From CALBPI01 sp942491885 (GTDB taxonomy: Bacteria > Pseudomonadota > Gammaproteobacteria > Steroidobacterales > Woeseiaceae), in contig CALOCQ010000002.1 in NCBI GenBank assembly GCA_942491885.1, forward strand, positions 992,001 to 1,056,000: a stretch of DNA of 64,000 nt. Reading direction: 5' to 3'. Made by a program: the position numbers and the translations under genes. The notes below the pieces were generated by a model, which was not told where the DNA came from, ran no database searches, and saw only the letters and a list, made by a program, of their open reading frames with translations. This document shows positions 28,323-37,178 of this stretch, one piece after another; positions within the stretch are counted from its first letter, which is position 1; every line of letters begins with the position of its first letter.

Positions 28323-28975
28323 CGGCGACCGGCCAGCGACTGCGTATGCCCGGATTTGCCGTGTTGCTGTCCATCATCACGGCAATTGGCGCCGCCGCAC
28401 TGGGCTGGCAGTCGCTGCAGGCCGGTGATTTCGTCTCGCTATGGCTGACACCTGATCAGCAGGCGCGACAGGCATACGAGCGACTCGAATTTCAGGCCGC
28501 CTACGAACGTTTCGAGGATCCGGCCTGGAAGGGCATCGCGGCTTACGACTCCGGTCTTTACGAGGATTCGGCTGCGGCTTTCGGCCGGCTTGCCACGGCA
28601 GAAGGGTTTTTCAACCGTGGAAATGCGTTCATGAAGGCACGCGACTACGGCAAGGCCATTACCGCCTATCAGCAAGCGGTCGCAGACGCGCCCGAATGGC
28701 AGGAAGCACAAGAGAACCTGACGCTGGCAATCTACACGCTGGAATATATTGAGCGCGTGCGCGAACAATCCGACACCGGTGATGAAAGCGAGCTTAGCGC
28801 CGACGACTATGTTTACGACAATACGCAGGAACGTGGCAAGGAAATCGAAATAACACAGCAAAGCACGATAGCGCTCGCGTCTGCCGAAAAGTGGATGCGC
28901 GGCGTCGACACCGAGACACGCGAGTTTTTGCGAACCCGCTTCCTGCTTGAGTCAAGCCGGGAGGAGCGTCGCTGA
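28316..28975 (+). CDS. BatC-like TPR membrane protein
   Basis: This protein of 219 residues has one N-terminal membrane helix (about 13-32) and a periplasmic TPR region (FNRGNAFMKARDYGKAITAYQQAV), as in BatC. A charged C-terminal stretch (DTGDESELSADD; TREFLRTRFLLESSREE) follows. In many gammaproteobacteria BatB and BatC are fused; here they are separate but overlapping genes. The start ATG overlaps the end of BatB. It presumably bridges the BatA/BatB and BatD components. Confidence 0.88.
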   Translation: MVTATGQRLRMPGFAVLLSIITAIGAAALGWQSLQAGDFVSLWLTPDQQARQAYERLEFQAAYERFEDPAWKGIAAYDSGLYEDSAAAFGRLATAEGFFNRGNAFMKARDYGKAITAYQQAVADAPEWQEAQENLTLAIYTLEYIERVREQSDTGDESELSADDYVYDNTQERGKEIEITQQSTIALASAEKWMRGVDTETREFLRTRFLLESSREERR

Positions 28976-30231
28976 TGCGGACGTTAATCCTTGCAACACT
29001 GTTGTTAATAGTCGCCAGCGAGACGCACGCCCAGCAGCAACCGATTGTCCGCGTCGAGATCACGCCGCAAACGGTCATCGTCGGCCAGTCGGCCGAGCTG
29101 ACTGTAACCGTTCTGGTACCAACATGGTTCACGCGGCCAACGGTCTATCCGACCTTCGAACTCGCCAACGCCATTACCCGGCAACCCGACGATAACTCCT
29201 ACCCGTTCCGTGAGCGGGTCGGCAACGAATCCTGGTCGGGAATCGCTCGCAGCTACGATATCTATCCGCTGCTCGGCGCGACCTACAAAATGAGCGGACA
29301 GACGATGACCGTTTTCTACGCAAATCCCGGCGCAGAGGCGCTGACCGCCGAGATCGCGCTTCCCGAAGTGATGCTGCGTGCGACGGTACCGGCAGGCGCC
29401 GAGTCGCTTGAACCCTACATTGCGGGGCAACGCCTCGAACTGACGCTGGACATTGACAGCGGCCCGGACGACCTGTCGGTTGGCGATGCCGTGGTTATCG
29501 ACTACACGGCAGAGCTCGATGGACTGCCGGCGATATTCCTGCCGCCACTCGCACCCGAGCTCGCGTTTGACGGTGTATCCACTTACCGGGATGTCCCCGA
29601 GGTAGCCGACGATGCGCGTGCACGACGTAGCGAACGAGTCACGCTGGTATTCGACGCCGGTGGGGAATTCCTGATTCCGGACGTCGAGCTCAGGTTCTGG
29701 AATACCGCCACGAACGCGATCGAGACGGTCACCGCCGCCGGCGTTACGCTTGCGGTCAACGGGCCGCCTGCCCGGCCCATGAGCGATGACGAAACTGTCG
29801 AAAGCAGCTGGCTTAAATCTATTCTGATAGCTATCGGTGTAGCGTTGCTGGGTCTCGCCTTATCGCGCGGGTTACCGCTCGCCATGCAACGCATTCGCGT
29901 CGCCGTGGAACACCGCAGAGCCAGCGAGCACTATGCTTACCGGTCGCTCGTCAAAGCGCTCGGTTCGAACAACACCGGGACGGCCTACCACGCCCTGCTC
30001 GCATGGCTCGATCGGCTCGCTCCGGGTATGAGTGCCCGCACCTTCGCAGCACGCTACGGGGACGCACCGCTGCGCGAGGCTATCGACACACTCAGCGCAA
30101 ACATTTATGCGAACGCCGGCAACAGCCCGGAACCAAAACCTGTCAGCACAGCATTGTCGGCGGCACGCAAGCGCTACCTCGCCAGGCATGCGCCGGGGCG
30201 AACAACGCCGCTGCCACCGCTTAACCCCTAG
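28975..30231 (+). CDS. BatD-like protein
   Basis: This is an exported, membrane-anchored protein of 418 residues. A signal peptide (ETHAQ) is followed by Ig-like beta domains (VRVEITPQTVIVGQSAELTVTV; LTLDIDSGPDDLSVGDAVVI), one membrane helix near 280-302 (SILIAIGVALLGLALSRG) and a cytoplasmic helical tail. This is the BatD pattern. It shares one base with the BatC stop. It is the last core gene of the Bat operon, 12 bases before a BamA-type barrel. No BatE is present. Confidence 0.9.
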   Translation: MRTLILATLLLIVASETHAQQQPIVRVEITPQTVIVGQSAELTVTVLVPTWFTRPTVYPTFELANAITRQPDDNSYPFRERVGNESWSGIARSYDIYPLLGATYKMSGQTMTVFYANPGAEALTAEIALPEVMLRATVPAGAESLEPYIAGQRLELTLDIDSGPDDLSVGDAVVIDYTAELDGLPAIFLPPLAPELAFDGVSTYRDVPEVADDARARRSERVTLVFDAGGEFLIPDVELRFWNTATNAIETVTAAGVTLAVNGPPARPMSDDETVESSWLKSILIAIGVALLGLALSRGLPLAMQRIRVAVEHRRASEHYAYRSLVKALGSNNTGTAYHALLAWLDRLAPGMSARTFAARYGDAPLREAIDTLSANIYANAGNSPEPKPVSTALSAARKRYLARHAPGRTTPLPPLNP

Positions 30232-30243
30232 GCACGGCATCCT

Positions 30244-31515
30244 ATGAACGCAAGGCGAATACGCAAAACATCCGCCGTAATGGCCTGCCCGTCGCCCGGA
30301 CGCTATTGCCACGCTATATCCGGAGTATTGCGTGAGCCGGCGCGGCTTAGCTGCGTCGCGTTGCTCTCGGCTTTGCTTTGCGTGTCCACGGCGCACTCCG
30401 AACAAGAAGAAGCTGCGCCGCGTGAATTCGATCTTGATGGTTTCGAGCTTGCAGAGGGCAGTAATGCCGGCGATCTCGACATCGAGCATGCGGATGCCAT
30501 CGCCGAGCCCATCAGGAATCGCAACTTACGCTGGCCCGAAGACCTTGTCATCGCGCCGGTACCCGGCCGCTCGCCACAACTAGGTTGGAACATGAAGCTG
30601 GTGGGCGGCTACTTCATCGGCCCGGGCGACCGGGAAGCGGGTACCACGCCGTCTGTGCTCGGCGGGTTTGCCATGGGCGCGGAGAATGGCAGCTATGCGT
30701 ACGGTGCGCTGGCCAACTTACACCTAAAGGAAGACAAGCTGCGAGTCCGGCTAGGCGCCGGCAAAGCCGATATTCGCTACCGGTTTTATGGCGTCGGCAA
30801 CGACAGCGATATTGCTGTGGACATCGTACAACGCGCGCCGTTGTATTTTGTCAGCGCCAGCTGGCGCGTATCGCGCAGTCTCTACTTAGGTCTGGGCTAC
30901 AATCGCGGCAACGTGAACACACGTTTGCGATCCCAATCAGAAAGCGGCGGCTTCGATCCCCGCCTTGATGTCGATATCGGGGCCTATACGATCCCGTTGC
31001 AAATCGACAGCCGGGACCACGAGCAGTTTCCGCGCAGCGGCTGGCTGGTTGATGCGGAGGCCAAGCTCTATCGTGAATCAGCCGGCAGTGACTTCGACGC
31101 CGAGGTTTACCAGCTCGAACTCAACCACTACCAACCGATGCGCGATCGCGATGTGCTCGCATCGCGTCTGACGGTGCGCACAGTCGATGGCGATGCGCCA
31201 TTTTTTCTGTTGAGCACATTCGGCGGCAGTACCGATCTGCGCGGCTACCCGTCCGGACGCTATCGAGACCGGATGATGTATGCGATGCAGAGCGAGTACC
31301 GCTGGCAAGTGAACGATCGCTGGGTGTTGACCGGCTTCGCAGGATTCGGTGAGATCGCCGAAAGTAGCGCAGACATCGGCGGCGATTTCCTGCCTGCTGC
31401 CGGAATCGGCGCACGCTTTGTACTGTCCGAAAAACATCGTGTCGGGCTGTCAGCGGATATCGCCATCGGCAACGACGGTACAGAATTTTACCTCGGTGTG
31501 GGTGAGGCATTTTAG
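30244..31515 (+). CDS. BamA/TamA-type outer-membrane barrel without POTRA domains
   Basis: This outer-membrane protein of 423 residues has the bacterial surface antigen (Omp85) barrel only. A long N-terminus holds an atypical signal region (LSCVALLSALLCVSTAHSE), then an acidic segment rich in Asp/Glu instead of POTRA repeats. The barrel carries the lid-loop motif GGSTDLRGYPSGRYRDR, the counterpart of the conserved (V/I)RG(F/Y) of BamA, and ends in Phe (GVGEAF). Stand-alone barrels of this kind are known but their roles are unclear. It lies 12 bases after BatD, so cotranscription is likely. Confidence 0.82.
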   Translation: MNARRIRKTSAVMACPSPGRYCHAISGVLREPARLSCVALLSALLCVSTAHSEQEEAAPREFDLDGFELAEGSNAGDLDIEHADAIAEPIRNRNLRWPEDLVIAPVPGRSPQLGWNMKLVGGYFIGPGDREAGTTPSVLGGFAMGAENGSYAYGALANLHLKEDKLRVRLGAGKADIRYRFYGVGNDSDIAVDIVQRAPLYFVSASWRVSRSLYLGLGYNRGNVNTRLRSQSESGGFDPRLDVDIGAYTIPLQIDSRDHEQFPRSGWLVDAEAKLYRESAGSDFDAEVYQLELNHYQPMRDRDVLASRLTVRTVDGDAPFFLLSTFGGSTDLRGYPSGRYRDRMMYAMQSEYRWQVNDRWVLTGFAGFGEIAESSADIGGDFLPAAGIGARFVLSEKHRVGLSADIAIGNDGTEFYLGVGEAF

Positions 31516-31541
31516 CCGCGTTGGGTGTACGCCCGGGGGTT

Positions 31542-31576
31542 TTTTCCCTCGCCAAGCAGGGATCTTTTCCCTCGCC
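31542..31576. repeat. Direct repeat TTTTCCCTCGCC (two copies)
   Basis: Two identical 12-base copies, TTTTCCCTCGCC, start 23 bases apart at 31542 and 31565. They lie about 100 bases before the coiled-coil lipoprotein gene and just before TATGCT (31581-31586), a possible -10 box. They could be a regulator site or, for the first copy with its T run, part of an upstream terminator. Confidence 0.4.
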
Positions 31577-31672
31577 GACCTATGCTAAGCTCGAATGACA
31601 TTCTCGGTTTTCAATATACGCTTACGCAGTATCCGGGTGACCGCCCCACTGCCGCTTTAAGGGAATTTTCTA

Positions 31673-32134
31673 ATGACCGGACGTCTTCATTTTCCTGCAG
31701 CCATGTTGGTTGCTCTTTGTGCGCTTGCGGTCGCAGGCTGTGGTGGCAAGAATGCGCTTTCCCCGCAGGAAGTCGTCGCCGAAGCGTTCGACGATCTGCG
31801 CGACCAGGTGACACAGATTGTCGGTGACACGCAACGCCGCAGCACGGCCGTCGAACTTGTTAACCGGCTCGAGCAGGACTACGACACGCTCTATGCCACC
31901 GTCGAGCAGCGGCGTACGCGGGTGCGCGCGCTGCACGCCGACTACGATGCGACACGCGAGTCATTAATCGCGCTCGCCGACCAACTGGAGTCGGACATGC
32001 GCGAAGCACGCAAGGCGACCGGCGTGACACATCGCGAACTCATGGCTGCCATGACCGCCGACGAGTGGGCGAAGGTCAGCAAAGCCAATACCAGGACAAT
32101 GAAAGCCGCGATCGCCGCGCTGCAATCCATTTAA
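31673..32134 (+). CDS. Coiled-coil lipoprotein of unknown function
   Basis: I do not recognise this gene. It encodes an exported lipoprotein of 153 residues with a lipobox (AVAGC). The mature part is almost entirely helical, with heptad-like stretches (FDDLRDQVTQIVGD; LVNRLEQDYDTLYATVEQRRTRVRAL) that suggest a coiled coil. The ribosome site AAGGGAA precedes the ATG. The next gene, 13 bases on, encodes another helical protein with a membrane anchor, so the two products may interact. Confidence 0.7.
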   Translation: MTGRLHFPAAMLVALCALAVAGCGGKNALSPQEVVAEAFDDLRDQVTQIVGDTQRRSTAVELVNRLEQDYDTLYATVEQRRTRVRALHADYDATRESLIALADQLESDMREARKATGVTHRELMAAMTADEWAKVSKANTRTMKAAIAALQSI

Positions 32135-32147
32135 GGGGCGGACGACT

Positions 32148-32516
32148 ATGTTAATAGCACTCATCGTGGCACTACTGCTGGGTGGCGGATCAATATCCGT
32201 CATGGACTACATCGCCGACACGAAAAAAGACGTGAAGACGATTATCGTCGAGCCGGATCGTCGTGCCGATGCCCTGGCGACGCTGAAGCAAATGAAGAAG
32301 AGAGCCTCTGCGCTGAAGAAAGAATCCGGCAAGACCAGCAAGCGCCTGACCAGGGCGCTGAAAACACACGACGTCACGGAAGCAGAGATCGATGCAATCT
32401 GGGCGGAGCATTATGCCGCGGTTGATCAATTCAACCGCGACATCATCGACCTGCGTTTCGAGTTAAAAGACAGCGTGACGCGCGACGAATGGCAGCAGCT
32501 GTTCGCGCGGCAATAG
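32148..32516 (+). CDS. Small helical membrane-anchored protein
   Basis: I do not recognise this 122-residue protein. A short hydrophobic N-terminus (LIALIVALLLGGGSI) could be a membrane anchor or uncleaved signal. The rest is charged and helical (LKQMKKRASALKKESGKTSKRLTRALK), then an acidic helix ending RDEWQQLFARQ. The end resembles the C-terminal VTRDEWQ-like tail (MTADEWAKV) of the preceding lipoprotein, so the two could be distant relatives. Ribosome site AAGGGG. Probably one operon with the lipoprotein. Confidence 0.7.
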   Translation: MLIALIVALLLGGGSISVMDYIADTKKDVKTIIVEPDRRADALATLKQMKKRASALKKESGKTSKRLTRALKTHDVTEAEIDAIWAEHYAAVDQFNRDIIDLRFELKDSVTRDEWQQLFARQ

Positions 32517-32558
32517 TGCCCGCTATCGCAACGGCTGCCCAGCGCCGCCGGCTTTAAC

Positions 32559-34766
32559 TCAACGCCGACGCTGCGGGCGATTGCCGCCTCCACGCTGCTG
32601 CTGATAGTTTTGCGTGCGCTGCGCACCCTGCTGGCGCGCACTAAAGTCACGCTCGAGCTGTGGGCGTACCGCTCTGTTGTTCGAGTAACTCCCGCCGCTC
32701 TGACGCGTGCGTGAATCGAAACCCGAATTACCACGAGATGGCCTGGTGGCCGGCTGCTGCGCCGGCCGGGCTGCAGGTCGCTGCGCCGGGGTAGATGCAG
32801 ATGGGCGGGTCGCCGGGCGCGTGGACGGTGTCGCCCTGTCGAGATTGCCCGACGGCTTCCACTGGCCTTTGTCGCGTTGCTGCCAACCGCCGTTCCCGTC
32901 GCGCTGATACACGTTGCCGGCGCGATCGGTGAGCACGTTATTCTGGACGCTGTTTGCGGGCCGTGCCATACGGTCGCCCGGGGTCGCCGGACGGTTGGCC
33001 ACGCGGTCGCGCGTTTGCGGCCGGTTATACAGGTTCGGTCGCGCGGCCGGTCGATTGCGACCGCCACCGATATTAATGCTGTTATCAATATTGATGTTGG
33101 TCTTGCGATAACCACCGTAAGGTACCGGGCGGGGGTATGGTCGGTAGCCACCGACGCCCCACCACGACCCATGTCCGCCACTGGAGAACGTGAACCGGAA
33201 CGGACCGTTGGTCCATGAAACGCCGAAGCCCCATCCGTACCATGGGTTGTAAGACATATGGAAACCCCAGGTCGGGTAGCGCGGATAGTAGTAGCGACCA
33301 TACCAGGGGTTGTAGTACCAGCCGGACCCGTATACGACGGCGCCACGGTAGTAGTAACTGCCGTAGTAGGCGGGCGTATAGCCGACATAGACCACTTGTG
33401 GCGTGACGTCGTAGACCTTCACGTAGGTCACGTTGTGATGCGGGTTAGAGGCCGGGATTTTGTAGATGGCATCCGGCACTTCGGTCGCCACCGTCCATCC
33501 GCCCGTCGCCTGAGTCGAGACATACCAGACACCGGCGTCGCATGCGTAAAACAGATCGCCATAACGGAACACCGACGACGCGGTGTTCTGCGCGTACTCG
33601 ACCTGCAAATCCTCTATCGGTGAAAATTCCGGGGTGCCGTCGTACTGCACGCTGAACGAGCTGTCGTCGCGCTTGATCGCCGCGGTCTGCGGGATCGTGT
33701 TGTCGAGCACCGCGTCGCGCGCCTGCTCCGTGCCGGCGACCTGGCTCAGGACCGCACCGTTCACTGAGTCTTCCGGAATCGCGCTGAAAGCGACCGGCAG
33801 TTCGTCGTTCGGCACATGCGACCACTCAAGCTCACCAACAAGCCCCTCGCCCCGGTACCAGCGACCCGACAGCAGCACGTAGTAGTTCTGAGTCGTCAGT
33901 TCCAGGAACGCGTTGCTGTCGGTGTTATCCATGTACAGCAGATCCATCCCCTCGACCGGCGCCCACGATGGTTCGCCGTCCGAAACCACCAGCTCGGTCG
34001 GCTCGGTGGCAACAATGATGCGCACGTCGTCGACGAGCGCATCGTCGTCTTCCGCCGGCTCAACCAGTTTCTCTATGTCGCTCGGCACACGCTTGGTGCG
34101 AGCCCATGGACCTGAAACCTGCTTCGACTGGTACCAGGCGTTGCTGCCGATATACAGGTAGTGGCTCTTGCCGCTCTTCACAATCAGAAACGGCGTGTTG
34201 ATGACCCGCTCGTATTTTGAGCCTTCGATTGCCTGAAACACGGGGTCGCCATCGATCGAGACCAGCAAAGCCGGTTCGGTCGACAGCATGATGACCGGCG
34301 GGGCGTGCTTCAGCTCAGTCGCGGCGAGACCTGTATCGTCGGCCTCCAGGTCGGCAAGCAACTGATCTACCGATATTGAGAAACTGGAGCGCTCAACCTG
34401 CTGCTCTATTAAGTCGGCGAGCTGCTGCTTTTGCGCGTCAGTCGCGTCCGCAAAACGCACATCGATAATGTCCACGTCCCGTATCAGCGCGGTGCGCGCA
34501 TCGCGATCCGTATCAATCTTCGCCTCGAACCAGACCGCGCCGAACACCGGCACGTTACCTGATGCCGCGGTCTTCACCGACACGGCGGCGCGCCCGGCAA
34601 GGCTGTTGCCCGAGAATGCCTCTATCTGCGGCTGATAGAGGATCACACTGGAACCATCCTCCGCGGCGATCTCCTGCGGCCAGCTGACCGCTGACGCCCG
34701 TGGCGAAATCGCCAGCGCAAACAGGACTATCGCAGCTGCAACCCATAACCGAAAATTAATCATCAT
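32559..34766 (-). CDS. Large exported Tyr/Trp- and Arg/Asn-rich protein
   Basis: This is an exported protein of 735 residues with a signal peptide (ISPRASAVSW). The N-terminal 400 residues repeat short domains around VFQAIEGSKYERVINTPF and SWAPVEGMDLLYMDNT, each followed by a strand with YLYIGSNAWYQS or YVLLSGRWYRGE. This layout resembles proteins that databases label as carbohydrate-binding family V/XII, but that label is weakly founded. Residues 470-560 are rich in Tyr, Trp and Gly (YYRGAVVYGSGWYYNPWYG); the last 170 are rich in Arg, Pro, Asn and Gln. I chose the ATG next to the signal peptide: the open frame upstream runs into the promoter of the divergent ligase operon. Confidence 0.8.
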   Translation of the reverse strand: MMINFRLWVAAAIVLFALAISPRASAVSWPQEIAAEDGSSVILYQPQIEAFSGNSLAGRAAVSVKTAASGNVPVFGAVWFEAKIDTDRDARTALIRDVDIIDVRFADATDAQKQQLADLIEQQVERSSFSISVDQLLADLEADDTGLAATELKHAPPVIMLSTEPALLVSIDGDPVFQAIEGSKYERVINTPFLIVKSGKSHYLYIGSNAWYQSKQVSGPWARTKRVPSDIEKLVEPAEDDDALVDDVRIIVATEPTELVVSDGEPSWAPVEGMDLLYMDNTDSNAFLELTTQNYYVLLSGRWYRGEGLVGELEWSHVPNDELPVAFSAIPEDSVNGAVLSQVAGTEQARDAVLDNTIPQTAAIKRDDSSFSVQYDGTPEFSPIEDLQVEYAQNTASSVFRYGDLFYACDAGVWYVSTQATGGWTVATEVPDAIYKIPASNPHHNVTYVKVYDVTPQVVYVGYTPAYYGSYYYRGAVVYGSGWYYNPWYGRYYYPRYPTWGFHMSYNPWYGWGFGVSWTNGPFRFTFSSGGHGSWWGVGGYRPYPRPVPYGGYRKTNINIDNSINIGGGRNRPAARPNLYNRPQTRDRVANRPATPGDRMARPANSVQNNVLTDRAGNVYQRDGNGGWQQRDKGQWKPSGNLDRATPSTRPATRPSASTPAQRPAARPAQQPATRPSRGNSGFDSRTRQSGGSYSNNRAVRPQLERDFSARQQGAQRTQNYQQQRGGGNRPQRRR

Positions 34767-34984
34767 GTGCTTGTTTCCATTTGTATCAACGTCAGTCAGC
34801 AAAGCCACCCGACTGTGACCCTCGCAACCCATCCGTCTGTATGTCGCAGCACCCTCTGAGACAGGAGCGCGCCAAACGGGTATTGCGAATTGTACCACCA
34901 GCCATGCCGTCGTTCGGCTGTCAGCCTGGCAATCCTCGATGCTTTTGACGACCAAGAGTTTCACATGCGAACGAGCGAACGCCC

Positions 34985-34990
34985 TATAAT
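34985..34990 (+). promoter_or_regulatory. Probable -10 box of the ligase operon
   Basis: A perfect TATAAT lies 27 bases before the ATG of the first ATP-grasp gene, which would give a very short leader. A -35 box is poor (TTTCAC or TTCACA about 19-20 bases upstream), so an activator may be needed. No other sequence as close to consensus was noticed in the 250-base divergent region. Confidence 0.45.
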
Positions 34991-35016
34991 CACCGATTGT
35001 CCTTGCGCGAACCGCC

Positions 35017-36240
35017 ATGCCCCAACACCTCATCTTTGCCGCACCGTTCTTTATGGACGCCACGTTGCGTTTTCTGCGCGGCGCCGTGCAAATGCCCGAC
35101 ACAATAATCTCGCTGGTCAGCCAGGACCCGGCGGAAAAGCTGCCGGCCGATCTGCATCGCGCAATTACCGGGCACTGGCGCATCGATGATGGTCTGGACC
35201 CGCAGCAGCTTGCCGACGCCGCGCGCCAGCTCGCGAAGCGCTTTGGCAATCCGGTCGCCTTCATCGGCGCGCTTGAGCAATTGCAGGTACCGCTTGCACA
35301 GGCGAGAGAAGCGCTGGGTTTAGACGGGCTGAGCGTCGATGCGGCACGCAATTTTCGCGACAAGTCACGGATGAAGGATGTCTTGCGCGCTAACCATATT
35401 CCCTGCGCGCGTCATGCGGCCGTCGGCAACCGCGCGGGCGCCGAGGCGTTCGTGCAAAGAACCGGCTTCCCGATTGTTGCCAAGCCCGCCGACGGTGCGG
35501 GTGGCAAAGCCACCTACCGGCTGGATGGTCACAGCGATCTGGAATTGTGGCTGCAGCGCCATCCGCCGCAGCCGGAGCATCCGGCACAACTCGAAGAATT
35601 CATGCGCGGCACCGAGCACTCTTTCGACAGCGTCTTTATCGATGGCGAACCCGTCTGGCACTCGATCTCACGTTACATGCCCTCACCGCTCGAGGTCATG
35701 GAAAACGAGTGGATCCAGTGGTGCGTCCTGCTGCCACGCGACATCTCCGGGCCCGAATATGACCCGATCCGCGAGGCGGGCTTCGCGGCCGTCAAGGCAC
35801 TCGGCCTGCGCACCGGCTTGAGTCATATGGAGTGGTTCCGACTCGCCGATGGCAGCGTCGCAATTTCAGAAGTCGGTGCGCGCCCGCCGGGCGCACAGAT
35901 TTGCACGCTGCTGTCCTATGCGCACGATATCGACCTGTACCGGGCATGGCCGCAGCTGATGGCCAACAAACGCTTCGACGTTCCCGAGCGGCGCTACGCG
36001 ACCGGTGCCGCATACGTCCGCGGCCAGGGTCGCGGACGCGTGCGTCATATCGCCGGCGTCGATGAGGTGCAGCGCAAATTCGGCTCGCTGGTAGTCGAGG
36101 CGAAACTGCCGCAAGCAGGCCAACACCGCAATGACAGCTACGAGGGCGATGGCTACATCATCGTTCGTCACCCGGATACCGACGTCGTGCAAAGCGCGCT
36201 GTCGGAGATTGTTGCCACCATTCAGGTGCAGCTCGGATGA
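35017..36240 (+). CDS. ATP-grasp ligase A (biotin-carboxylase-like type)
   Basis: This is an ATP-grasp carboxylate-amine ligase of 407 residues. The first 110 residues form a variable pre-ATP-grasp domain. The ATP-grasp fold follows: RDKSRMKDVL, an ATP-binding Lys156 with glycine loop (AKPADGAGGKATYRL), EEFMRGTEHSFD, then HMEWFRLADG and the metal site with Glu285 (EVGARPPGAQ). Enzymes of this type join a carboxylate, as acyl phosphate, to an amine. It is closely similar in layout to ligases B (40440-41657) and C (43208-44428). It overlaps the next gene by 4 bases and heads the operon. Substrates are unknown. Confidence 0.9.
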   Translation: MPQHLIFAAPFFMDATLRFLRGAVQMPDTIISLVSQDPAEKLPADLHRAITGHWRIDDGLDPQQLADAARQLAKRFGNPVAFIGALEQLQVPLAQAREALGLDGLSVDAARNFRDKSRMKDVLRANHIPCARHAAVGNRAGAEAFVQRTGFPIVAKPADGAGGKATYRLDGHSDLELWLQRHPPQPEHPAQLEEFMRGTEHSFDSVFIDGEPVWHSISRYMPSPLEVMENEWIQWCVLLPRDISGPEYDPIREAGFAAVKALGLRTGLSHMEWFRLADGSVAISEVGARPPGAQICTLLSYAHDIDLYRAWPQLMANKRFDVPERRYATGAAYVRGQGRGRVRHIAGVDEVQRKFGSLVVEAKLPQAGQHRNDSYEGDGYIIVRHPDTDVVQSALSEIVATIQVQLG

Positions 36241-37178
36241 GCGAGTCAAAAAGACAACTGATCCTCGGTCCGCAGCGCCCGCGCATCTACATTGGTGACG
36301 CGATGCGCCGCCACGCTATGGGGGAAGGTCCGATTGGCGTGATTTCCGCCGGTTGGCGCGAGGCCGAAGGCGACATTGATGACGTACACGACGACGTTGG
36401 GCTCGCGATGACGGACCTCGGCCTGTATGCGCGCAGCATCGAACTTTTCGCGGCCGAGCCTGCATTGCATGCCGCCTACCGCGAGCGCCAGGAGCGACTG
36501 ACAGAACAGCAGCGCATGTATCGGCTGCGCCTGAAGCACCTGAAAACTGCGGTGCGCCAGACGTTGCGTGCCGACGGCCCGCCCGCGGTCATCGCACCGG
36601 AACGCCGCCATGCCGTGTCGCAACTGCGCGCGCTGGACCGCCACCATCAACGCCAGATCGATAACGCGCACAAGCGCTTCGATAACGAATTCAATGTCGT
36701 GAGCAATGCGGCGTTGGCGGATCACACTAACGAGCTGCAAGAAATGCTGTCGCCGATCAACACCGTCATTATCACCGGCGGCAACCTGCTGGTGCTGATC
36801 AACCGGCTGCGGCTATTCGGCCTCGACAAGGCGCTGGCGAACAAGCACATCGTCGCCTGGTCGGCCGGTGCGATGCTGCTCGGCGATCGTATCGCACTGT
36901 TTCATGACCGTATGCCACAAGGCATGCGCGATGCGGAGATTGTCGATAGTGGCCTGGCGCTATTGAAAAAGACCATTGTGTTTCCGGCCGCGAAGCAACG
37001 TTTACGCACCGGCAACAAGTTACGCATGAGCGCGTTGAGCCGGCGATTTGCGCCGTCGATCTGCTGCATGTTGAACAACGGCTCCACGGCATTGTTTGAA
37101 GACGGCCGGCTCATCGCATGCGATGCCGCCAACTATCCGACGTTGAATGGCGCTATCCGCCCGATGGTGGCGAAATGA
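36237..37178 (+). CDS. S51 peptidase/type 1 glutamine amidotransferase-like protein
   Basis: This is a protein of 313 residues with a class I GATase-like fold of the PepE/cyanophycinase (S51) kind. Signature parts are NTVIITGGNLLVLINRL and the nucleophile elbow AWSAGAML with Ser209, matching the GxSAGA elbow of dipeptidase E and cyanophycinase. Between residues 75 and 160 lies a charged helical insert (YRERQERLTEQQRMYRLRLKHL) not usual in S51 enzymes. In the family such enzymes cleave Asp-linked dipeptides or cyanophycin dipeptides. Placed between ligase and esterase genes, with 4-base overlaps on both sides, it probably trims or degrades the cluster product. The catalytic His/Asp are not assigned. 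Confidence 0.78.
   Translation: MSESKRQLILGPQRPRIYIGDAMRRHAMGEGPIGVISAGWREAEGDIDDVHDDVGLAMTDLGLYARSIELFAAEPALHAAYRERQERLTEQQRMYRLRLKHLKTAVRQTLRADGPPAVIAPERRHAVSQLRALDRHHQRQIDNAHKRFDNEFNVVSNAALADHTNELQEMLSPINTVIITGGNLLVLINRLRLFGLDKALANKHIVAWSAGAMLLGDRIALFHDRMPQGMRDAEIVDSGLALLKKTIVFPAAKQRLRTGNKLRMSALSRRFAPSICCMLNNGSTALFEDGRLIACDAANYPTLNGAIRPMVAK

Noticed and set aside
34767..35363. 199-codon upstream extension of the large exported protein at 32559-34766
   Set aside because: It runs over the divergent promoter and the start of ligase A, and a good signal peptide begins at the ATG at 34766.
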